Source of the DNA: Moraxellaceae bacterium
GTDB lineage: Bacteria; Pseudomonadota; Gammaproteobacteria; Pseudomonadales; UBA3067
DNA: 5,729 bases
NCBI GenBank assembly: GCA_002401525.1
Contig: NVTH01000240.1
Coordinates: 1 to 5,729 of the forward strand
Direction of reading: 5' to 3'
The notes under the pieces were generated by a model. It was not told the origin of the DNA. It searched no databases and was given only the letters and a program-made list of their open reading frames with translations. Both the position numbers and the translations under genes were made by a program. Shown piece after piece: positions 1 to 5,729 of the stretch (position 1 is its first letter; every line of letters starts with the position of its first letter).

Positions 1-186
1 CTTGAACAATGGGATGACTTTTTTAAAAGCCTTCGAATGGCTGTTTCTGAAACCCATCAAATTGAGCTGTTTGCATTTTCAGCCCTTAAAAAAGGCGCCA
101 TTCTTAAAACCTCCAGCGGTAAGCTGCAGCGTCAAGGCTGTCGTAAAGCATTTCTCGATGGCAGTTTGCCGATGCTTGCGCAATGG
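1..186 (+). other. C-terminal end of a fatty acyl-AMP ligase (FAAL) domain
   Basis: Residues 1-62 match the small C-terminal subdomain of adenylate-forming enzymes. The motif KTSSGKLQR (residues 36-44) is the A10-type motif, and Lys41 corresponds to the lysine that contacts the acyl-adenylate. The flanking pattern, an AVSETH helix before it and GCRKAFLDGSL after it, resembles FAALs more than amino-acid adenylation domains, which usually carry a PSGKIDR-like form. FAALs convert free fatty acids to acyl-AMP and hand them to an ACP without CoA. The directly following ACP and KS fit that role. The nucleotide-binding core and the FAAL-specific insertion lie upstream of the window, so FAAL versus acyl-CoA-ligase-like domain is an inference from the C-terminus and context. 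Confidence 0.85.
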
Positions 187-3100
187 CAGAAACCCAGCCT
201 ACTAAACGCTAGATCGCACAACCCTGGATTAGACCGCCCTAGACTAACAGGGGCAGCCATCAATTCCGAAACAAACGCGAAAAAATTACTAGGATTATCT
301 GATTGGTTAATTCAAACGTTGGCTGAAAAACTTCAATTGCCGTTGCACATTATCGATCCGAAAGAACCGTTTGCTTCCTATGGCTTAACGTCATTTATCG
401 GCATTCAGTTAATCCATGAGCTTGAGCAATGGCTTGGAGTCGATGAGCTATCGCCGACGTTGCTGTGGGATTACCCGAGCATTTTTCGATTAAGTGCCTA
501 CTTGTCAGTTGCACACGAAAATAGTGTCGGGGCCAGCATTAATTCTTGCGCTAATGATAGTGGTGTTAATAGTAGTGATATTAATGGTACTGATATTAAT
601 AGTAGCGAGAGCAATTCTAACCAAGAAAACGCGATCGCTATTATTGGCATGGCTTGCCGTCTGCCCGGCGCGAACAGCCCTTCGGCGTTCTGGGAAATGC
701 TGATCAATAAAACTCAGGCCATCAGCGAAGTGCCGGCGGGTCGTTGGGATGGCGCGGGTATTGCGTTAGAAGTGGGCAATAGTCCTGGACAACTGAGTAC
801 TTTGCAAGCAGGTTTTCTAAGCGATGTGGACGGTTTTGACGCGGAGTTATTTGGTATTGGTGCCCGCGAAGCGACGATCATGGATCCGCAGCAACGTCTG
901 TTGTTGGAGGTGGGTTGGGAATGTTTGGAGCGTGCGGGTTATGCGCCAGATAGCTTAGGGGAAAGTGAAACGGGCGTTTTTATCGGCATTAGTACCGATG
1001 ATTACAGCACCTGGCAAATGCAGGACAGTGAATCAATATCCGCTTACACCGGCCCGGGTAAAGCGTTGAGTATTGCCGCCAATCGATTGTCTTATCAGTT
1101 TAATTTTATTGGCCCGAGTATGGCGATCGATACGGCGTGTTCTTCGTCGTTAGTCTCACTTCATCAGGCATGCCAGTCGCTGCGTAATGATGAATGCTCA
1201 ATGGCATTAGCGGGTGGGGTTAATCTTTTGTTGGCGCCACAGATGAGTATTGCTTTGTCTCAAGCGGGAATGTTAGCGGCTGATGGACGTTGCAAAACGT
1301 TTGATGCCAGCGCCAATGGTTACGTGCGTGGTGAGGGTTGTGGGTTATTGGTGTTAAAGCGACTGGACCATGCCAATCGTGATGGCGACAAGGTGTTGGC
1401 TGTGATTCGAGGCTCGGCGGTGAATCAAGACGGCCGCAGTAACGGACTCACTGCGCCGAATGGTTTAGCACAACAGCGAGTCGTGAGTGCTGCGTTGGCG
1501 GCTGCTAACGTCACTGGCAATGAAATTTCCTACGTCGAAACGCATGGTACGGGTACTTCACTGGGTGATCCAATAGAGGTGAATTCTTTACAACAGGTTT
1601 TATCGAAGAATCGTCAGCCCGAGCAAACCTGTGCTCTTGGGGCTGTGAAAGCAAACATTGGCCACCTTGAAGCCGCAGCGGGAGTGGCGGGGGTAATAAA
1701 AACGGTGCTGAGTTTGCAATATGGAGAGATCCCCCCGCATCCGAATCTAAAAAAACTCAATCCGTATATAAAGTTAAAGCAGCCGTCATTCCACGTGCCC
1801 ACTGAGCGTAGCGAGTGGCCTCAGGGGCGGCGCTTGGCCGGGGTGAGTTCTTTTGGTTTTGGCGGCACCAATGCGCATGTTATTTTAGAGGCGGCGAATC
1901 CGGAACCATTTGAAACTAAAAGTAATCGTGCGACTGAAATAAAAAATAACTGGAATGTTTTGTCGTTGAACGCGAAAAACCAACAGTCTTTAATTCGCCT
2001 AGCCCAACGCTGGCAGCATTTTCTCAAACAAACAGTGGCGCTAAACGATCTAAATGCTTGGTGTAGTGCGTCGAATAGAGGCCGCGCAAAACTCAATCAC
2101 GGGTTAGTGGTCCGAGGTGAAACCCCAGAACAACTCTATAAAGCGTTATCCGATTTTATTGAAAATCGTGAGGGCGCTTGGATTGCCTCTGAAGCCTCGG
2201 TAGACACGCCGAAAATAGCCTTTTTATTTACTGGACAGGGTTCCCAATATTTGGGGATGGGCCAACAGCTCTATCAAAGCCACGCATTGTTTAAACAAAT
2301 TATCGATGTCTGTGATGCGTATTTATCCCCAACGCTTGAGCTCTCCATCGTTGATCTTTTGTATGGGGCGAAGAACGAAAACAAAGACGAAAACAAAGAC
2401 GAAAACCAAGAGAACCACGCCGATTCTTTATTAACGAGAACCGATATTACCCAGCCCGTGTTGTTTGCGGTGGAGTATGCGTTAGCACGATTGTGGATGA
2501 GTTGGGGGCTGCAGCCGAAAGCGCTGTTAGGCCATAGTCTAGGGGAATACGTGGCTGCTTGTATCGCCGGTGTATTTTCTTTAGAAGACGGGTTGCGACT
2601 GGTTGCTGCCCGCGCAGATTTGATGAATAGCGCGCCAGGTCAAGGGGGAATGCTTGGGGTGGTGTCCGACGAAGCGACCATTCGGGATCTATTGGCTTCT
2701 GTAAATTCGTCTGTGGAGATTGCGGTTTACAATAGCCCACAACATTTAGTGTTGTCCGGCGAAATAGAAGTCTTGGAAAAACTTGCTGAACTATTTAATC
2801 AACGCAAGATTGAAACCCGAAAGCTAAAGGTTTCACATGCTTTTCATTCCGTTTTAATGGAACCAATATTGAGTCGCTTCGCCGAGGTCGCAAACAGTAT
2901 TTCCTACTATCCGCCAACCTTGCCTGTAATATCAAATTTGAATGGCGAATTAGTCAGCAATGAAATCGCTAGTGCTGACTATTGGGTTAAACATGTGCGC
3001 AACCCAGTACGGTTTGCCGATGGATTAGTGAGTTTAGAAAATATCGGCATCGACACTTACGTAGAAATCGGGCCTGGCGCTGGTTTGTTATCTCTGGCAA

Positions 3101-5729
3101 AAATGGCATTCGATGATAAGGCTCGTTACTACTCAAGTTTGCATAAAAACATAAATGATCATCAGCATATTGTTGAAAGTGTAGCGGGGTTGTGTGCTCA
3201 GGGAGTTGCACTGGATTTACACCCCAACCTATCCAATAGAGACGTAAAGCAATTAAGCCATGCATTGCCGATTTATCCTTTTCTTCATAAAAACTATCGA
3301 TTGCCTCGAATAAAACAAACCAGCGCCAGTGCGTCCATCAAATTCCCGGGACGCCTGATTTCATCCCCTTTGTTAAGCCAACTAATATTTGAAAATCAAT
3401 ATTCGGTGGATCACATTCCATGGTTGTCAGAACACCGGGTGTTTGAAAAAATCGTCGTGCCTGGGGCGGCTCATTTAGCGCTTGTTTTAGAGGCTTCGCA
3501 AACATTCTTGGCGGGTTCACCTTGCGTTCTTGAGGATGTCATTTTCCCTCAGGCATTATTGATTCCTGAATCCAGTGCTCGAGCGGTGCATCTGTCCATC
3601 GATAAAAACGCTGCTCTGGACGGTCGTGTGTTTAATATTGTTAGTTTTGAATCTGCTATTCAATCCGACTCGGAGATTGATCGATCCAACACACTTCAAG
3701 TGAAGGACCCAGAGATCGTTGATCAACATGCCTCGGGTCGAATTCTAGAAATCAATGACCCAGAGACTTGGGCAGATTTAAACGCTATTAAAGATCAATG
3801 TACTTTGCTGCAAGAAAATTTTTATCAGCAAGTTTGGCAGTCTGCCATCGCGTTGGGCCCGGCATTTCGTTGGGTAAAATCGATATGGCGGGGCGAGGGC
3901 CAAGTGTTAGCGCAATTACAATTGCCCGATGAAATAATCAACGACCGCTATCATGCTCACCCAGGTTTGTTGGATTCGTTTTTACAAATATTAACTGCAG
4001 CCGTGCCCTTAAAAAAGGATGAGGCGCTGGTGCCCTTTGGTTTTGATCGCTTCTGTTGTTATGGATCTTTGACGAGTGTGAATTATTGGAGTCATTTGCA
4101 ATTACAAGACAGTGGCAATAACGCGAACAATAATAGAAATAATCACCGTGCTGAGGAAGTCATTAGCGACGTGCGTTTATTGTCTGATCAAGGTCGGGTG
4201 TTGATCGAAGTCAAAGGCTTTCGAGCGAGACGAGTGGCCAGTGCTAGCTTTTTACGCGAGCGCGGTTTGCAAGACGCGGTGTACTCACAGCAATGGCAAA
4301 AAATTGAATTAGAGCCGGTTTCATCCACCGGGCGTTGGTTACTGGTGGGCTCGTCTTCGGCTCGGGACTGGTTGGCCGCTGGGCTTCTGGCCATCGGCGT
4401 TGAGGTACTGCATGCCGATATTAGTGTCGCCAAAGAAGCTGCTTGGAAACAAGATATGTTGGCTCTATCGCCCTTGGCGGGGGTTATATTTTTAGCCAGC
4501 GATACGGGCACGGGCACCAACTTGGACCCAAGCACGACTAAAGTTAATTCGGCTTCCTACCTGTGCGATTTATTGGTGTCTTGGGTGCAATTGCTGAGCG
4601 AGTTACCAGAACCAACCAAATTAATAGTACTCACCCATAATGCCCAAGCAAGAAATGCCGCGCAATTATTGCAGCCCGATCAATCATCGTTGTGGGGGTT
4701 GGCTAGAGTGGTGAGGTTGGAGCACCCTGAATTAAATTGCCAGTGCATTGATTTAGATACCAGTACCTATCCGGACTTTGGTGTTGCGGTGCATAAATTA
4801 GTTCAGGCAATTGCATTAACAGAACCGGATGTTCTGTTATCCGGAGCAGATACCTTGGTGCCGCGTTTACAACGTCAGGCGGTGACTATTCCTGATTCTG
4901 CTGCCTTTAGCGCAGAAGCAAGTTACGTGGTTTCCGGTGGGCTGGGGGCGTTAGGTTTACGGCTTGCTGAGTGGCTTATTGAGCAAGGCGCGAGGCATTT
5001 ATTGTTATTGGGCCGCAATGTTGCCACTGCGGATAAGCAGCAACGCATTGATAAAATGCAAAGTGGCGGCGCACACGTCGAGGTTCAGAATATTGATGTA
5101 TCTGATCAACAAGCTTTGGCGTCGACGATTAAATCCTATTGCTTGCAATCCCCGGCGGTGAGTGGTGTTTTTCACCTTGCAGGGCAACTCGCTGACAATG
5201 TGTTGTCGGAATTGAGTGTGTCCTCCTTTGAAACTGCGTTAAGGCCAAAATTAGGGGGAGCCCTGGCCTTGCATCAGGTATTTATTGATCATCCTCTGGA
5301 TTATTTTGTTTGTTTTTCCTCCGTCGCCGCATTAACAGGGTCGATGGGCCAGGGTGCTTACGCAGCGGCCAATGCTGCTACGGATTCATTAATGGCTTGG
5401 CGTCGATTACAAGGCCTGGCGGCTCAAAGTGTTCAGTGGGGTCCTTGGGCCGAAGCCGGTATGGCGGCAGATCAAAGCCAAAAAGATCAGCAACGGTTTT
5501 CGGGGTATGGCATTGAAGCGATTAATCCAACTTACGGCATGGCGTTTTTAAGTTGGGTACTCGAAAAGCAACAGCAGCACAATATCCCTGCCACCTTGGT
5601 GGCCATGCCAGTGGATTGGTCCATTTACCTATCACATTTATACGGCGATGCTGTGCCGCCAATGTATCAAGGTTTAGTGTCGGCGAGTCATCACCGTCAA
5701 ACACAAGAAAATGCCCTGGTTAAAGTGGA
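1..5729 (+). CDS. Modular type I polyketide synthase, partial at both ends (FAAL-ACP-KS-AT-DH-KR)
   Basis: Frame 1 reads without a stop through the entire window, giving 1909 residues that match PKS domains end to end. Order: FAAL C-terminus (about 1-62), ACP (95-175), KS (211-631), AT (739-1040), DH (1113-1410), KR (1425-1820), then a post-KR segment. The core catalytic residues of the visible KS, AT and KR are present; the DH keeps His and Asp but has a changed motif glycine. The protein should act in the cytoplasm as a loading and first-extension unit: activate a fatty acid, load it on the ACP, extend it with malonate, reduce and dehydrate. No ER or methyltransferase is present, so an alpha,beta-unsaturated thioester is expected. 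Start codon, ribosome binding site and stop lie outside. The domain identities are certain in kind; the pathway product and the gene name are not recognisable. Confidence 0.97.
283..525 (+). other. Acyl carrier protein domain (loading ACP)
   Basis: Residues about 95-175 form a carrier domain. The phosphopantetheine site is Ser131 (bases 391-393) in FASYGLTSFIGIQL, followed by the usual third-helix region ending in LSPTLLWDYPSIFRLSAYL. The position between a FAAL end and a KS marks it as the carrier that receives the activated fatty acid. The residue before the serine is Thr130, where most PKS ACPs have Asp (GLDSL becomes GLTSF). The serine itself is intact, so the domain should be modifiable by a phosphopantetheinyl transferase. 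Confidence 0.93.
547..621 (+). repeat. Degenerate 15-bp tandem repeat encoding an Asn/Ser-rich ACP-KS linker
   Basis: Five consecutive 15-bp units can be laid out in frame: 547-561, 562-576, 577-591, 592-606 and 607-621. They encode CANDS, GVNSS, DINGT, DINSS and ESNSN, so Asn is always third and Ser/Thr/Asn always last. The 9-mer GATATTAAT occurs exactly at 577-585 and 592-600. The middle three units are clearly related; the outer two are weaker. The segment sits between the end of the ACP and the start of the KS, so it probably acts as a flexible, unstructured tether. It likely arose by slippage or unequal duplication. Confidence 0.75.
631..1893 (+). other. Ketosynthase (KS) domain
   Basis: Residues 211-631 run from AIAIIGMACRLPG to SSFGFGGTNAHVILE, the usual KS limits and length (about 420 residues). 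The condensing triad is complete: Cys380 in DTACSSSLVSLH (bases 1138-1140), His515 in ETHGTGT and His555 in KANIGHLEAAAG, with Lys550 also present. The domain should catalyse decarboxylative Claisen condensation of malonyl-ACP with the acyl chain supplied by the preceding ACP. The presence of Cys rather than Gln at 380 excludes a KSQ-type decarboxylating loader. One deviation: the common FGISPREA motif reads FGIGAREA (residues 284-291). Confidence 0.97.
1894..2214 (+). other. KS-AT linker region
   Basis: Residues 632-738 lie between the KS and AT. The first part (about 632-651) is polar and variable. From WNVLSLNAKN (652-661) the sequence follows the common KS-AT linker pattern, in which a strand is followed by a helix (QQSLIRLAQRW) and later by the conserved HGLVVRGETPEQL stretch (700-712). 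In known PKS structures this linker packs against both domains and fixes their relative position. No separate enzymatic domain is seen here. Confidence 0.8.
2215..3120 (+). other. Acyltransferase (AT) domain, malonyl-CoA type
   Basis: Residues about 739-1040. It opens with FLFTGQGSQYLGMG (oxyanion Gln746), carries the nucleophile Ser846 in GHSLGEYVAA (bases 2536-2538), the carboxylate-binding Arg871 in AARADLM, and the catalytic His949 in VSHAFHSVLMEP; it ends with VEIGPGAGLLSLAK. HAFH together with GHSLG, rather than YASH with GHSQG, points to malonyl-CoA over methylmalonyl-CoA. The AT loads the extender on the module's ACP, which must lie downstream. A short repeat-encoded acidic/Asn loop (residues 792-805) is inserted before TDITQPVLFAVEYAL and should be a surface loop. 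Confidence 0.96.
2377..2412 (+). repeat. 12-bp in-frame tandem repeat inside the AT coding region
   Basis: The unit GAAAACAAAGAC is present in two identical copies (2377-2388 and 2389-2400), followed by a third copy with two changes (2401-2412, GAAAACCAAGAG). It encodes ENKD, ENKD, ENQE. An AAC codon stands on each side (2374-2376, 2413-2415). Because the unit is a multiple of three, gain or loss of copies keeps the frame. The location is between the N-terminal AT helices and the conserved TDITQPV strand, where AT length normally varies, so the loop is probably tolerated. Confidence 0.9.
3121..3309 (+). other. Post-AT linker
   Basis: Residues 1041-1103 close the KS-AT unit. The sequence LPIYPFLHKNYRLPR (1089-1103) is the recognisable post-AT linker motif, which wraps back over the AT and KS in known structures. 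The preceding part includes SLHKNINDHQHIVESVAGL, the usual helix counting toward the linker. No catalytic motif is seen. Confidence 0.85.
3337..4230 (+). other. Dehydratase (DH) domain with altered active-site motif
   Basis: Residues about 1113-1410 form a double-hotdog DH. The catalytic His1145 lies in WLSEHRVFEKIVVPGAAHL; the family motif HxxxGxxxxP is here HRVFEKIVVP, so the Gly is Glu1149 while Pro1154 is kept. The second half shows LGPAFRWVKSIWRG (YGP-like motif with Leu for Tyr) and HPGLLDSFLQ, giving the catalytic Asp1325 with Gln1329. A HASGRI strand (1243-1248) and VPFGFDRF (1344-1351) support the fold. The domain should remove water from the beta-hydroxyacyl-ACP. His and Asp are retained, so activity is likely but not certain. 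An Asn-rich loop interrupts the C-terminal half. Confidence 0.93.
4117..4146 (+). repeat. Asn-rich low-complexity insertion in the DH domain
   Basis: Residues 1373-1382 read NNANNNRNNH: seven Asn in ten residues, encoded mostly by AAT/AAC. It follows a beta strand (YWSHLQLQDS) and precedes the next one (EEVISDVRLLSDQG), so it should form a hairpin loop. No exact repeat unit is seen, only AAT/AAC codon runs. It resembles the Asn-rich segments at 547-621 and 2374-2415. Confidence 0.75.
4273..4917 (+). other. Ketoreductase structural (N-terminal, non-catalytic) subdomain
   Basis: Residues about 1425-1639 match the truncated Rossmann-like half that precedes catalytic KRs in modular PKSs. It starts with the strand YSQQWQKIEL, continues with GRWLLVGSSS, and contains the diagnostic SLWGLARVVRLEHPEL (1563-1578) followed by CQCIDLD. 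It does not bind cofactor; it stabilises the catalytic half. Because this subdomain fills the entire DH to KR interval, there is no space for an enoylreductase or methyltransferase. Confidence 0.92.
4918..5460 (+). other. Ketoreductase catalytic subdomain
   Basis: Residues 1640-1820. The NADPH-binding loop is SGGLGALG (1645-1652), followed by Arg1672 in LLLLGR and Asp1699 in NIDV. The catalytic set is complete: Lys1750 in LRPKLGG, Ser1774 in CFSSVAAL, Tyr1787 and Asn1791 in GAYAAANA; it ends with VQWGPWAEAGMA. The enzyme reduces the beta-ketone to a hydroxyl. For stereochemistry, the B-type LDD motif is present as LAD (1730-1732), and the A-type Trp eight residues before the Tyr is absent (Thr1779). 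A B-type product is the better guess, which would suit a following DH, but the call is weak. Confidence 0.95.
5461..5729 (+). other. Post-KR segment leading toward the module ACP (cut by window end)
   Basis: Residues 1821-1909. GIEAINPTYGMAFLSWVLE (1837-1855) and the later strand ATLVAMPVDWSIYL (1864-1877) are the usual helix and strand that close a modular KR. The remainder, up to the window end, is a polar linker (SASHHRQTQEN). No carrier-protein serine motif appears before the end, so the ACP of this module must lie downstream. The reading frame remains open at base 5729. Confidence 0.8.

Noticed and set aside
2..205. Short + strand open frames in other frames (2-205, 494-703, 4964-5161, 5310-5516)
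   Set aside because: Each overlaps conserved PKS domains in frame 1, shows no domain of its own and has low-quality composition. They are shadow frames.
631..638. GCGATCGC octamer, the HIP1 palindrome abundant in many cyanobacterial genomes
   Set aside because: Only one copy was seen in 5.7 kb, whereas HIP1-rich genomes would show several. It is not enough to argue for a cyanobacterial source.
3709..3768. Near repeat GACCCAGAGA seen twice about 50 bp apart in the DH region
   Set aside because: It is a single 10-bp match without further similarity on either side, so it is probably chance from two Asp-Pro-Glu codon runs.
4188..4535. 115-residue open frame on the - strand, the longest antisense open frame
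   Set aside because: It lies wholly across the DH/KR coding region, has no recognisable domain, and the + strand frame there is an unmistakable PKS. The same reasoning covers the other short antisense frames at 498-707, 1614-1802, 1821-2096, 2447-2740, 2987-3265, 3338-3520, 5005-5187 and 5522-5704.
4231..4917. Possible enoylreductase or C-methyltransferase between DH and KR
   Set aside because: The interval is about 225 residues and is fully explained by the KR structural subdomain (SLWGLARVVRLEHPEL). No NADPH-binding ER motif or SAM-binding motif is seen.
1..5729. Olefin synthase (FAAL-ACP-KS-AT-KR-ACP-sulfotransferase-thioesterase) as the identity
   Set aside because: The front half is similar, but a DH is present here, which that arrangement does not usually contain, and no sulfotransferase or thioesterase is within the window. 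It cannot be excluded without downstream sequence, but it is not supported.

Overview
The whole window lies inside one protein-coding gene on the + strand. Frame 1 is open from base 1 to base 5729 (1909 full codons plus two bases) with no stop, and neither the start nor the end of the gene is present. The protein is a modular type I polyketide synthase (PKS). Residue numbers used here count from the first codon of the window.

Layout, in order: the last ~60 residues of an adenylate-forming domain, best read as a fatty acyl-AMP ligase (FAAL; A10-type motif KTSSGK); an acyl carrier protein (ACP, Ser131); an Asn/Ser-rich linker built from a 15-bp repeat; a ketosynthase (KS; Cys380, His515, His555); a KS-AT linker; a malonyl-type acyltransferase (AT; Ser846, HAFH) carrying a 12-bp in-frame tandem repeat; a post-AT linker; a dehydratase (DH; His1145, Asp1325) with an Asn-rich loop; a two-part ketoreductase (KR; Lys1750, Ser1774, Tyr1787, Asn1791); and the start of the segment that normally leads to the module's own ACP. 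There is no room for an enoylreductase or a C-methyltransferase between DH and KR.

Inferred working order: the FAAL activates a free fatty acid as acyl-AMP and passes it to the first ACP. The KS takes the acyl chain and extends it with malonate chosen by the AT. The KR reduces the beta-ketone and the DH removes water. The expected intermediate is a two-carbon-longer alpha,beta-unsaturated acyl thioester. This is a typical loading-plus-first-extension unit of a lipopolyketide or lipopeptide pathway; the final product cannot be read from this window.

Organism: a bacterium with roughly balanced base composition and frequent TTA/TTG leucine codons. A gammaproteobacterium, possibly marine, fits this style, but the window holds no taxonomic marker and a cyanobacterium or other lineage is not excluded. 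No RNA genes, promoters, terminators, mobile elements or CRISPR arrays were seen; the short open frames on the other strand and in other frames look like shadows of the PKS gene.

The most unusual points are three separate Asn-rich low-complexity insertions in one megasynthase (two of them clear DNA tandem repeats), a Gly-to-Glu change in the DH HxxxGxxxxP motif, a Thr in place of the usual Asp before the ACP serine, and a degenerate LDD motif in the KR.
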